From Flavobacterium soli DSM 19725 (GTDB lineage Bacteria > Bacteroidota > Bacteroidia > Flavobacteriales > Flavobacteriaceae), in the NCBI RefSeq assembly GCF_000422705.1, contig NZ_AUGO01000009.1, positions 206,778-270,777 on the forward strand: 64,000 nt of DNA, given 5' to 3'. The notes under the pieces are model-generated. The model saw nothing but the letters and a program-made list of their open reading frames with translations. It was not told the origin of the DNA and did not search any database. Shown one piece after another: positions 9,046 through 17,512 of the stretch (position 1 is the stretch's first letter; each line of letters starts with the position of its first letter). The position numbers were made by a program, and so were the translations under genes.

Positions 9046-10923
9046 ATGGAGCCAATATTCATCTATTTCATCAAGGCTGGACTATTGATCTTTTTGTTCC
9101 TCACAGCCTATTATCTTCTGCTTAGAAAAGAAACTTTTTTTAAAAGTAACCGATGGTTCTTACTATTTGGGTTAGTTATTTCAGTTGTTTTACCTGTGGT
9201 TACTTTTAAAAAAACCGTTTGGATTGACCCTGCACCAGTGGTGGTTTCGGCTCCAGCAGTTGGCTATGAAGGGCAACCTGCACCAGCCGAAGCGGTAGCT
9301 GTAGCGACAATAGCTCCCGAAAAAAATTTTGAAATAGACTGGTTCTGGGTGACGCTTGCCATTTATGGAATTGGGATATTGGCATTGTTGGTAAAATTTG
9401 CCCTAGACTTCTATGCCCTGAAAAAGGTGCTGAAAGGAAAGCAAATCCACCAACAGGAAGACTACAAGTTTGTGAATGTAAAGGAAAACATCGCTCCTTT
9501 CTCCTATTTTAATTATATCGTCTATAATCCTGAACTCTATAGCGAGGTGGAAATGCAAAACATATTGGAACACGAAAAAGTGCACTGTTCCCAAAACCAT
9601 ACCATAGACGTTTTAATCGCACGTCTATTTTGTATCGCCTTTTGGTGGAATCCGTTTGTTTGGTTCTATAAAAAAGCCATTGTCCAGAACTTGGAATTTA
9701 TAGCCGACAGTGATGCTTTTAAAAACATATCCGACAAGAAGGCGTATCAGTTTACGCTTTTAAAAATAACAACACACGAGAGTTGTGTTGCCATCAGTAA
9801 TCATTTTTTTCAATCATTAATCAAAAAACGAATCGTTATGTTAAACAAAAATCAATCAAAAAGGTGGAACTCCTGGAAGTATGCCATCATCGTTCCTGCT
9901 TTGGCAGTATTCATGTGGCAATTTCAAGTGAAAGTTGTGGCACAGGAAAAGAAAAGTGAGATAGTATCACATTCAACTTCCACTACAATCAGAAAAGAAG
10001 TTACAGCCAAGACTACGGATGCCGAGCTAAAAGAATTGGAAACCTTATTTAAAGAAGAACACAATACAACGCTAAAGTTCTCCAAAGTAAAACGCAACAA
10101 GAATGGTGAAATCATTTCGCTTAAAGCAGTGATAGAATCGAAAGGGAATGATGATAACAAGGGAGTTTATCAGGTTTCTGGAACTAATCCTATTGCAAGC
10201 TTTACTATCCTGAAGTATAATGACTCTGATGGCAAAGAACTGCTTGTTTTTGGAGAAGCCAATACGGCTAGAGCTGTGCTTCATGGACAAACAGAAGATG
10301 GTGAAGCTGTGGTTGTAGAAGCAGATGATATAGCGGTTGCTTCTTATTATACCGATAATGATGATATTACACCACCAAATCCACCAACACCACCAGCACC
10401 ACCAGCGGTTCCTAATTATCCAACGCCTCCGACACCACCCGATTTTCCAACACCTCCAACGCCTCCAAACGAACCACAATCGGAAAGTAACAAAAAGGCT
10501 TGGGCAAAGTTTGAAGAGCAAATGAAAAAATATGAAGCCAAGATGGGTTCTATTGAAATGAAGAAATGGGAGAAGGAAATAGAAGAATATGCAGAGAAGA
10601 TAGATGCTATGCAACCCGATACAGAAGAATTTGACAAGGGAATGCAGCAATTTGACAAAGAGATGAAAGCATTTGAAGAGAAGATGAAAGTATTTGAAAA
10701 GCAAATGCAGGAGTTTACCCGACAAGTACAACAAGAGGTTCGAGCCGATATGCAAAAGGAACGCGGGGAAGCCATGAAAGCACGTGAGGAAGCCATGAAG
10801 GAACGCGAAGAAGCGAGAGGCCAACGTGATAAAGAAAGAGCAGAGGCCGAAAAATATCGAGCAGAAGCAAAAAAAGAAAGAGAGAAAGCCCAAAAAGAAA
10901 GGGAAGCTGCCAAAAAGAAATAA
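9046..10923 (+). CDS. BlaR1-like M56 membrane metallopeptidase
   Basis: This 625-residue integral membrane zinc protease is the likely partner of the BlaI-like repressor. N-terminal membrane segments lie at about 5-25, 37-53 and 98-120. The M56 active site HEKVH is at residues 176-180, and another membrane helix is at about 276-292. Instead of a penicillin-binding sensor domain, the C-terminal half has a proline-rich repeat (PPTPPAPP-like, about 446-478). A highly charged Lys/Glu coiled coil follows to the end (KEREEARGQ, AEAKKEREKA). What it senses is therefore unknown; cell-envelope stress is an inference. A strong terminator follows. Confidence 0.85.
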   Translation: MEPIFIYFIKAGLLIFLFLTAYYLLLRKETFFKSNRWFLLFGLVISVVLPVVTFKKTVWIDPAPVVVSAPAVGYEGQPAPAEAVAVATIAPEKNFEIDWFWVTLAIYGIGILALLVKFALDFYALKKVLKGKQIHQQEDYKFVNVKENIAPFSYFNYIVYNPELYSEVEMQNILEHEKVHCSQNHTIDVLIARLFCIAFWWNPFVWFYKKAIVQNLEFIADSDAFKNISDKKAYQFTLLKITTHESCVAISNHFFQSLIKKRIVMLNKNQSKRWNSWKYAIIVPALAVFMWQFQVKVVAQEKKSEIVSHSTSTTIRKEVTAKTTDAELKELETLFKEEHNTTLKFSKVKRNKNGEIISLKAVIESKGNDDNKGVYQVSGTNPIASFTILKYNDSDGKELLVFGEANTARAVLHGQTEDGEAVVVEADDIAVASYYTDNDDITPPNPPTPPAPPAVPNYPTPPTPPDFPTPPTPPNEPQSESNKKAWAKFEEQMKKYEAKMGSIEMKKWEKEIEEYAEKIDAMQPDTEEFDKGMQQFDKEMKAFEEKMKVFEKQMQEFTRQVQQEVRADMQKERGEAMKAREEAMKEREEARGQRDKERAEAEKYRAEAKKEREKAQKEREAAKKK

Positions 10924-10929
10924 TAGTAT

Positions 10930-10961
10930 AAAAAAACCGGTCTAATCAGCCGGTTTTTTTG
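10930..10961 (+). terminator. Terminator after the M56 gene
   Basis: Stem AAACCGG / CCGGTTT with a short loop and a run of seven T, starting within 10 bases of the M56 stop codon. Confidence 0.88.
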
Positions 10962-11179
10962 TGGGGTAAAAATAAGGGAGGTCTAATTTCCCTTAATAAG
11001 CCAACATCTCTTTTGGTTTAAATTAACAGAACCTACTATTTTTTTTTGCATAAAAATAGCAGTGAAAATTATTTGTTGGTGTTTTTAAAATGTTTTGATT
11101 TTGTAAACTATACCTCAACTAAAAGTTATGTTTGATGATTTGCAAGATTATTAATAATCATTACATTTGATGAGAATAG
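10962..11179. other. Gene-free AT-rich spacer
   Basis: Together with the terminator before it and the palindromes after it, this makes a 370-base gap. I see only AT-rich sequence with a weak inverted repeat (CTATTTTT ... AAAAATAG near 11037-11060) and no open frame of note. Confidence 0.5.
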
Positions 11180-11235
11180 GCTACTGAGTAGCAGCAATCT
11201 ACCCAATTTTGGGTGTATAGTCGCTACCGAGTAGC
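11180..11235. repeat. Three successive short palindromes
   Basis: GCTACTGAGTAGC (11180-11192), ACCCAATTTTGGGT (11201-11214) and GCTACCGAGTAGC (11223-11235) are each self-complementary. The outer two are the same 13-mer with one changed base. Just after them, TATACACAAGTTGGTGG (about 11240-11256) resembles the reverse complement of the sequence after the next gene (CCGCCAACACTTGTTATA at 11909-11925). Confidence 0.7.
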
Positions 11236-11293
11236 GGATATACACAAGTTGGTGGTCAGTTTAGCAGAACAGAAAATGGCAATAAAATAATAA

Positions 11294-11899
11294 ATGAGTA
11301 AAAAACTTCAATTCATATTTGGCGGAATAATTATCTTGTCAATCTTGCTTGGATTATCAATTAAGAAGGTTTTTAAAAACGAGAATAAAAACAATGTAAT
11401 TGAGAAGATAGAGAATACAGAAAATATTTCTAAAACAACTGAAACTGAAAATAAAAAATTCTTCATTGGAGACGTAAATAATGACAAAATAAACGATACA
11501 GCTTTTATATCTCTAAAACGAAACTTGGAAACGAACGAAATTGAATGCGGGAGAAAAAATTGTTCAATAAATGTTACTTTTTCTAAAAATATTCCCGAAA
11601 TCAGTTTTGACCAAAGTTTAGGTCTCGTTATAATGAAAACTGAAGATTTGGATAATGACAAAGGAAATGAAATAATTATTTTTTCTAGAACAAATGAAGG
11701 TTGGTGGAATAACATTTATGTTTGGACATTCAAAAATGGAAAATGGAAAGAAATTGCAAAAACCAAAGGATTTATTTCTGAAAACAGGAATTTTGAAAAC
11801 AGAATTGTAAAAGAAAAAAATCATTTTTATTTAGTTGGCGAAAATCAATGGAAAGAAAATAAAAATGGCGAATTTGAAAAAGTAAAAATCAGAATATAA
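11294..11899 (+). CDS. Membrane-anchored hypothetical protein, cassette-like gene
   Basis: This 201-residue protein has an N-terminal membrane anchor (about 8-25). A low-complexity Asn/Lys/Glu-rich stretch follows, then a globular part. The block DVNNDKINDTAFI, and later EDLDNDKGNEIII, resemble the calcium-loop patterns of FG-GAP/VCBS-type repeats, so a small beta-propeller-like fragment is possible. Base composition is distinctly more AT-rich than the neighbours. It is bracketed by palindromic sequences that look like inverted copies of one another. I do not recognise the gene, and no function is proposed. Confidence 0.7.
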   Translation: MSKKLQFIFGGIIILSILLGLSIKKVFKNENKNNVIEKIENTENISKTTETENKKFFIGDVNNDKINDTAFISLKRNLETNEIECGRKNCSINVTFSKNIPEISFDQSLGLVIMKTEDLDNDKGNEIIIFSRTNEGWWNNIYVWTFKNGKWKEIAKTKGFISENRNFENRIVKEKNHFYLVGENQWKENKNGEFEKVKIRI

Positions 11900-11908
11900 A
11901 AAACCGAA

Positions 11909-12034
11909 CCGCCAACACTTGTTATAAGAGATTTGGGCAATTGGCTTAATTTAAAAATGGTCTTGTACTTGGGAAGATTTGGCAAATCCGAAAGATTACG
12001 CATTTTTAATCCCAAACCTCTTGTAACAAGGGAA
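11909..12034. repeat. Long imperfect palindrome (attC-like or dispersed repeat)
   Basis: The arm 11918-11937 (CTTGTTATAAGAGATTTGGG) pairs with 12011-12030 (CCCAAACCTCTTGTAACAAG) in 18 of 20 positions. Inner segments (TTAAAAATG / CATTTTTAA) also pair. The whole could fold into a roughly 115-base hairpin. It begins with GCCAAC and ends with GGAACGTTAC, loosely like integron attC core sites, although the consensus is not met exactly. Confidence 0.65.
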
Positions 12035-12058
12035 CGTTACCCCATTAAAACCAAAACC

Positions 12059-12670
12059 GTGAAGAAAACCATTCTCCTTCTTCTATTTTTTTGCAGCTGT
12101 ACTACTCCATCAACGTATTTCAGCGAACAAGAAAACATGTGGCTATATGTGAATCAAACAAAAGAAAACATCCACAGGCCTCTACAACTTGATTTGACTA
12201 AGGAATGGATTGCAAAGGCGGATAGCATCGGTTTGGAAAACTTTAAAATCAATGTCATTGGAAAAAAACATCTTTCTTTAGAGATGAATAACAAAAGTTT
12301 TTCTTTTGATGAAAATTGGATTGGCAAGAAAGAGAAAACCATCGAGACTTCAAAAAAACTAGAAGCAATTGCAAAACACCTTAGTATATCCAATAAAGAA
12401 GCAGAAGAACTAATAACGGTTTTTTTAGCTTTAGGACTTAATCGCTATTCAAACGAAAAAGAATATATCCTATTTGAAAATGAAACTTGGTTAACCTTCA
12501 GCAAGGGTTATCTATACTTTCCAAAAGAATACAAAATTGAAGTAAACGATACCATAAACCTAAAGGACTTGACAAAAGTAAACTCTCGTGTTGAGGGCTC
12601 GAAAAATTATATCATTAAAAACAAAATTGACAAGAATTGGTTGGAGTGGTTCCGTCCAACAGGATTATAA
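12059..12670 (+). CDS. Hypothetical lipoprotein
   Basis: An open frame runs from 11933, but its first 42 codons lie inside the palindromic repeat. A GTG at 12059 starts directly at a lipoprotein-type signal (KKTILLLLFFCSC), so it is the likelier start and gives 203 residues. The mature part is hydrophilic and moderately charged with no motif I recognise (ISNKEAEELITVFLALGLNRY is the most regular helical stretch). It is probably attached to a membrane through Cys. It is bordered by the palindrome upstream and by a convergent TauE-like gene downstream. Confidence 0.6.
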   Translation: MKKTILLLLFFCSCTTPSTYFSEQENMWLYVNQTKENIHRPLQLDLTKEWIAKADSIGLENFKINVIGKKHLSLEMNNKSFSFDENWIGKKEKTIETSKKLEAIAKHLSISNKEAEELITVFLALGLNRYSNEKEYILFENETWLTFSKGYLYFPKEYKIEVNDTINLKDLTKVNSRVEGSKNYIIKNKIDKNWLEWFRPTGL

Positions 12671-12762
12671 GGATAATTTGAAAAAAGGATTACAGGCATT
12701 TGGCAAGTTCAGGAGTAGGACTATTTTATAGCGTGTTTACACGAAAAAAATACAACTGCTAT

Positions 12763-13572
12763 TTACTGATTCAAAAACAACTCCTTGATAATAATATAAA
12801 CCCCCATTGCCAAGACAAACCATCCAAAGCCCACTTTGAGTGTGTCGCCAGAGATTTTTTTGGAGAGGTAGGTGCCGATAAATATTCCTATCACGGAGCA
12901 AAGGGTGAAAAGCACAAGCAAGTTCCAATCCATTGCAGTTGTATGCACGAGATCGCCTGCAAAACCAATAAGAGATTGTAAAGCAACGACAAACAACGAA
13001 GTACCAATGGCTATTTTCATAGGCATTCTCACGAGCAAGACCAAGGCAGGAATGATCAAGAAACCTCCTCCTGCTCCAACGGTTCCTGCCACAACACCAA
13101 TGATCAAACCTTGAAGAACAATTTTTAAAAATCTATTTTTGATGGTGACACCTTCCTCCATCTCCTCCATATTATTTTGCATCATTTTTAAAGCTGCCAT
13201 GATCATAACAATGGCAAATAGCACCATTATAGCAATAGGTTTGGTAAGTTCGAAACTACCAATGGTGAAGAGTGTTTCTGGAATATTGGGAACCAAATAG
13301 CTTCGCGTTAGAAAAACAGCCACGATGGAGGGAATTCCAAAAATGGCAACCGTTTTAAAATCTACTTCGTTGTTGATGGCTTTTTTGATCCCTCCAACAA
13401 GTGCCGAAAAACCTACAATAAACAAGGAATAGGCCGTTGCAAGTATGGGATTTACCGCCATGATATAAACCAATATAGGAACAGAAAGGATGGAACCTCC
13501 GCTTCCTATGAGTCCTAAAGAAATTCCGACCAGTACCGCTAAACAATACCCAACAATATGATAAATATCCAT
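12763..13572 (-). CDS. TauE/SafE-family membrane permease
   Basis: This 269-residue inner-membrane permease has about eight hydrophobic segments in two related halves. Each half starts with a glycine-rich turn (GLIGSGGSILSVP near residue 20; VGAGGGFLIIP near 165), which is the duplicated signature of the family. Relatives export sulfite, sulfoacetate or other sulfur-containing anions. No sulfur-metabolism gene is adjacent, so the substrate is open. It is transcribed divergently from the histidine kinase gene. Confidence 0.86.
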   Translation of the reverse strand: MDIYHIVGYCLAVLVGISLGLIGSGGSILSVPILVYIMAVNPILATAYSLFIVGFSALVGGIKKAINNEVDFKTVAIFGIPSIVAVFLTRSYLVPNIPETLFTIGSFELTKPIAIMVLFAIVMIMAALKMMQNNMEEMEEGVTIKNRFLKIVLQGLIIGVVAGTVGAGGGFLIIPALVLLVRMPMKIAIGTSLFVVALQSLIGFAGDLVHTTAMDWNLLVLFTLCSVIGIFIGTYLSKKISGDTLKVGFGWFVLAMGVYIIIKELFLNQ

Positions 13573-13722
13573 TTAATAGATGATGATTTGCATTATTTAG
13601 GCTAAAAGTACTATCAAAATTATAAATATCTATTATAAATTATCAGAATTATTGCATAGTGTATATTTTTTGCAAAATAAAAAAGCTACCTTTATTGCTA
13701 TCTTTGTTACCCCAACTCTAAG

Positions 13723-16566
13723 ATGAACTTACAAAAAAAATGGACCAATATTATTAACTGGTTGATCAAGAAGCCCAAAAGAACGAGCTATCTGGTCTTT
13801 TGTTTGTGTCTTATTATTTCCTACTTCGTTATTACCTTACGCTACGAGGTAAGTCATAGGAACCACGAACGGGAAATGTATGGCATTGTCCAAGGCGTTC
13901 ATAAAAACATAGAGCAAACGCTAAAGGCTAGCTATACCAGTACACTAACTTTAGCTATGACCCTCAACCATCACGGAGAAGTGGAAAACTTTGAAAAGGT
14001 TGCGGCACAAATTGTAGCTTCTAATCCTCAAATTAGTGCGGTTCAGCTCGTTCCTGATGGCGTGATAAAATATATTTATCCCTTGAAAGGAAATGAAGAA
14101 GCCTTGAACTATGATGTGTATAGCAATCCAAATTTGCAGGAAGAACTCCAGAAATCGATAACCCTAAATGATATGTATTTTGCAGGACCTTTCCCTCTAA
14201 GGCAAGGAGACATGGGCATCGTGGGCAGGTATCCTATCTATCTTAAAGATAAATTATGGGGATTCTCGGCAGTAGTTATCAAATTTGACACTCTACTTGA
14301 AAATGCGGGAGTTAACGAAATTGATTCTTCAAAATTTTATTTTCAATTTGGGAAGGTCAATCCCAATACTAAAAAAGAGGAATTTTTTCTTCCAAACAAA
14401 GAAGACTTCTCTAACAAACATTTTAGTGAAGTGTCGTTCCCAGACGGAGATTGGAAAATTTATTTGATCAGTAAGAATGACGATTATCTATATGTAGCAT
14501 TATTGCCACTCTTTATTTTATGTTTGGCACTAAGTACCTTATTAGCCATAACGATTGGGCTACTGCTCAAAAAACCTTCGGAATTATTGACATTGGCGCG
14601 AAAGCAACAAAGAAAATTAATCAAAAGTGAAACACGTTATCAAACTATTTTCAACCAAGCTGCTGTTGGTATAGCCAAAATCAATTTTATTACGAACGAT
14701 TATATAGAGGTTAACGAACAATACTGCAAAATTTTTGGCTATACAGCCCAAGAAATAAAAAATAAAAATTTCAAGACCATTACCCATCCTGAGGATTTGC
14801 CTGAAACCCTGAGAATGCTCAAGCAGCTAGTGGATGGGAAAATAAAGAAAATTGTTGCCCAAAAAAGGTATATCCATGCCGATGGACATATCGTTTGGGC
14901 TCGGGTTACTATTTCTCCGCTTTGGATTGAGGGTGAAGCTCCTAAAACTGTTATTTCTGTTATAGAAGATATCACATCTACTAAAAAAGCCGAGGAAACT
15001 ATTAAAAAAAGTGAGGAAGAATACCGTAGTCTTTTTGATGATTCTCCAATTGCTTTATGGGAGGAAGATTTATCGGATGTGAAAAATTATTTGGAAAGCT
15101 TAGGCTTGATGGGAAAAGATCGATCCACTGTCGAAACATTCTTAAAGAACAATCCGGACATTGTTGATGAATGTATTGCCTTGATAAAAATCATAAATGT
15201 CAATAACGAATGCCTCATACTGCACAATGCCTCAAGCAAGGAGGAACTAGTTGCAAATTTCCCTGCCATTATAAAAGCTGGAACCTTTCAAGCAATACGT
15301 GCAATTTTAATAGGAGTCACTCAAAAGCAACAAAAGGGAAAGATTGAAGGCAAAATTAATTTTCCTAACGGCAAAAGCAAAAATATTGCAATGACTTGGA
15401 ACATCATCAAAGAATATAAAGACAACTTAGAACGTGTTATTATCTCGACTGAAGATATTACAGAAAGGAAGGCTTCACAAAAAATGATTCTTGCTTCCCA
15501 AAAGAGAATAGAATCCCTTATCAATACAATCGATGGAATTGTATGGGAATGTGATGCTGCAACTTTCAAGTTCAGTTTTATCAGTAAAAAATTAGAGAGC
15601 ATACTAGGCTATACTGTCGAAGAATGGATGGAAAGTCCGAATTTTTGGATCGATCACATCCATCCTGAGGATCGCGAATGGACAGTTGATTTTTGCTCTA
15701 GTCAAACGGCACAACTCAAGCAGCATGATTTTGAATACCGCATGATTGCAAAAGATGGACGGATTGTATGGCTTCGGGATATTGTCAATGTAGTAATAGA
15801 AAATGACGGTTCGGTAAACCTGAGAGGTATCATGATTGATATTACGCAAAGTAAAGATATAGAAATCGAATTGAACAAATCCTTCTCGCTAGTAACAGAA
15901 CAAAACAAGCGTTTGCTTAATTTTTCCTATATCATTTCACACAATCTTCGCTCGCATACCAGCAATTTGCAATCATTATCTAATTTGATTAAGGATGCCG
16001 AAAGCGAAAAAGAATTACAGGAATTGATCCCTTTGCTTGGTTCAGTATCCGAATCATTAAATGAAACCATGCACAATTTGAATGAAGTGGTGAATATTCA
16101 AACCAGTATCAATCTAAATATCGAGCCTCTGGATTTAAGAAAATACATTGACAAGACACTTCATGATTTATCCCATGAAATCGAACTCAGAAGCATAACC
16201 GTCAATTGCCATGTAGAGAAAGGAACAATAATCATGTATAATCCTGCCTATCTCGAAAACATTTTGATCAATTGTATCTCGAACGCCATTCGCTATAGCG
16301 ATCCAGAAAAAGACTCCTTCATCAACATCCGTAGCTATGTCGAAAACAACAAGACCGTGCTCGAAATTGAAGATAATGGATTGGGAATCGACATGCAAAA
16401 AAACAGTCACAAGCTTTTTGGGATGTATAAAACCTTCCATAATAATCCCGATGCCAAAGGAATGGGACTTTTTATTACCAAAAATCAAATTGATGCAATG
16501 GGAGGAAATATTACTGTCGATAGCACTCTAAAAGAAGGTTCTACTTTCAAGATTTACTTCAAATAA
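13723..16566 (+). CDS. CHASE/PAS sensor histidine kinase
   Basis: This 947-residue membrane histidine kinase has helices at about 22-38 and 256-280 flanking an extracytoplasmic CHASE-type sensor domain (about 45-235). Three PAS or PAS-like domains follow (about 300-425, 430-575, 580-712). Then come HisKA with the phospho-acceptor H740 in ISHNLRSH and a HATPase domain with the N-box NCISNAIRYS and the G-box DNGLGID. The HNLRS variant is common in Flavobacterium PAS kinases. No response regulator is next to it, so it is an orphan kinase whose ligand and output are unknown. Confidence 0.9.
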   Translation: MNLQKKWTNIINWLIKKPKRTSYLVFCLCLIISYFVITLRYEVSHRNHEREMYGIVQGVHKNIEQTLKASYTSTLTLAMTLNHHGEVENFEKVAAQIVASNPQISAVQLVPDGVIKYIYPLKGNEEALNYDVYSNPNLQEELQKSITLNDMYFAGPFPLRQGDMGIVGRYPIYLKDKLWGFSAVVIKFDTLLENAGVNEIDSSKFYFQFGKVNPNTKKEEFFLPNKEDFSNKHFSEVSFPDGDWKIYLISKNDDYLYVALLPLFILCLALSTLLAITIGLLLKKPSELLTLARKQQRKLIKSETRYQTIFNQAAVGIAKINFITNDYIEVNEQYCKIFGYTAQEIKNKNFKTITHPEDLPETLRMLKQLVDGKIKKIVAQKRYIHADGHIVWARVTISPLWIEGEAPKTVISVIEDITSTKKAEETIKKSEEEYRSLFDDSPIALWEEDLSDVKNYLESLGLMGKDRSTVETFLKNNPDIVDECIALIKIINVNNECLILHNASSKEELVANFPAIIKAGTFQAIRAILIGVTQKQQKGKIEGKINFPNGKSKNIAMTWNIIKEYKDNLERVIISTEDITERKASQKMILASQKRIESLINTIDGIVWECDAATFKFSFISKKLESILGYTVEEWMESPNFWIDHIHPEDREWTVDFCSSQTAQLKQHDFEYRMIAKDGRIVWLRDIVNVVIENDGSVNLRGIMIDITQSKDIEIELNKSFSLVTEQNKRLLNFSYIISHNLRSHTSNLQSLSNLIKDAESEKELQELIPLLGSVSESLNETMHNLNEVVNIQTSINLNIEPLDLRKYIDKTLHDLSHEIELRSITVNCHVEKGTIIMYNPAYLENILINCISNAIRYSDPEKDSFINIRSYVENNKTVLEIEDNGLGIDMQKNSHKLFGMYKTFHNNPDAKGMGLFITKNQIDAMGGNITVDSTLKEGSTFKIYFK

Positions 16567-16684
16567 TTATTCTTAAGCGCTTTTCATAGGTTTCAATCCA
16601 TTTTTGAACTGTATTTTTTATCTTTAATTCTCCTAAATGTTCAAACGGAATATCATTCATTTTCTTGAATCGGATACACCTTTT
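16559..16684 (-). pseudogene. Remnant of a DUF1801-type protein, C-terminal end only
   Basis: On the minus strand a frame of about 40 codons reads KRCIRFKKMNDIPFEHLGEL and continues through a WIETYEKR-like end to a TGA at 16559-16561. This is the characteristic C-terminal block of DUF1801/YdhG-like proteins. A stop codon lies directly upstream and the rest of the gene is missing. The 3' end overlaps the kinase stop region. Identification is from memory of the family motif. Confidence 0.55.
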
Positions 16685-16696
16685 TCAATTATAGGA

Positions 16697-17137
16697 TTAA
16701 ACTCTATGATGATCTGGAATCCAGTTCACTATACTTTTTTTAATTCTTCTGCTCGATAGATTCCCTTCCAATGTCTTTTTGACCAAACTTGGCAATTCAT
16801 CGTCGGAAGCAAATCGGAGGGCAAAAATCTGGCTGTCGCGCAATTTATGTTCAATTAATTCAAATCGCTGATTAGTCAACACAAAGTAACGGTAACGCAT
16901 CTCCAAACGGATGATTCTGTTTTGTAAAATCAAGGCATAATGTTGCCTCAGCATGAAACTCACCCAAATAATCAAAGCAATCAGTACCGAAATAAAACTC
17001 CAAAGCAATTTATCTTCTTTTAAAAATATAAACGTAATACTGCTAACCAAAAGCAGTGTTGCCAAGGGATAAAACACAAAATGATGAGCTGGATAAAATC
17101 GAATATGATTCGCGTAATTTTGTTTTTTTTTCATCAT
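16697..17137 (-). CDS. DUF6526 family small membrane protein
   Basis: This 146-residue protein opens with QNYANHIRFYPAHHFVFYPL, the family signature. Two membrane helices follow (about 22-37 and 46-64), then a cytoplasmic, basic C-terminal region (RMRYRYFVLTNQRFELIEHKL-like). The family is common in Bacteroidota and its function is unknown. Just beyond its stop is a decayed DUF1801 remnant, which suggests this edge has been rearranged. Confidence 0.8.
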   Translation of the reverse strand: MMKKKQNYANHIRFYPAHHFVFYPLATLLLVSSITFIFLKEDKLLWSFISVLIALIIWVSFMLRQHYALILQNRIIRLEMRYRYFVLTNQRFELIEHKLRDSQIFALRFASDDELPSLVKKTLEGNLSSRRIKKSIVNWIPDHHRV

Positions 17138-17198
17138 ATAAATTAATAATTAAATTTTTAAGAAGTTAAAAATCAGTTAATTACAAAAATAAAATTGA

Positions 17199-17226
17199 TT
17201 TGCAATCACTAAATTTTGTACCTTTA
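17199..17226 (+). promoter_or_regulatory. Possible promoter of an untranslated transcript
   Basis: TTTG at 17199-17202 and TACCTTTA at 17219-17226, 16 bases apart, approximate the Bacteroidota TTTG/TAnnTTTG promoter. No gene follows on this strand before two terminators. Confidence 0.4.
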
Positions 17227-17324
17227 TAATGTACTAAAAGTACAAAAGAATAAAAAAATTAAAGGTTAGTTACTTAAGGCAAAAACAACTAAGTTAGAAT
17301 TAAAAATTCTTTCTTTTAAACTTA

Positions 17325-17352
17325 AAACCTTTTTCATAGGTTTGTTTTTTTT
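17325..17352 (+). terminator. First terminator of the candidate small RNA
   Basis: Stem AAACCT / AGGTTT around TTTTCAT, followed by a long T-rich run. Confidence 0.6.
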
Positions 17353-17365
17353 GTTTTAGTAAATG

Positions 17366-17398
17366 GAGAGGTCTTACTTATAGTGAGACCTCTTTTTT
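17366..17398 (+). terminator. Second, stronger terminator
   Basis: Stem AGAGGTCT (17367-17374) / AGACCTCT (17386-17393), extendable by two more pairs, followed by TTTTTT. Confidence 0.75.
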
Positions 17399-17512
17399 AT
17401 TTTATACACTACGTAAATGTACTTTTTATTTTTAAAATGAAATAGCTAATTTCTATTTTGGCATAAAAAAGACTCCCAAATATGAGAGCCTTTTGACGTA
17501 AGTCTAAAAATT

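Larger units (their letters stand above)
17233..17398 (+). ncRNA. Candidate small RNA, about 165 nt
   Basis: This 375-base gap (17138-17512) has no open frame. On the plus strand a promoter-like pair is followed by a small GTAC-AAAA-GTAC hairpin at 17230-17242, an AG-rich middle part, and then two consecutive terminator hairpins. Such a layout without a coding region suggests an independently transcribed RNA. It matches no RNA family I can recognise. It could also be the terminator region for readthrough from elsewhere, but both flanking genes are on the minus strand. Confidence 0.4.

Noticed and set aside
10072..10893. 273-codon minus-strand frame opposite the M56 gene
   Set aside because: It is the complement of the Pro-rich and Lys/Glu-rich tail and gives low-complexity Phe/Leu/Trp runs.
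11933..12058. N-terminal extension of the lipoprotein at 12059-12670
   Set aside because: The extension is encoded by the palindromic repeat, and the GTG at 12059 starts directly at a lipoprotein signal.
13669..13706. Promoter of the histidine kinase gene
   Set aside because: TATCTTTG at 13699-13706 fits the -7 box but the nearest TTTG is 26 bases upstream, too far for the consensus.
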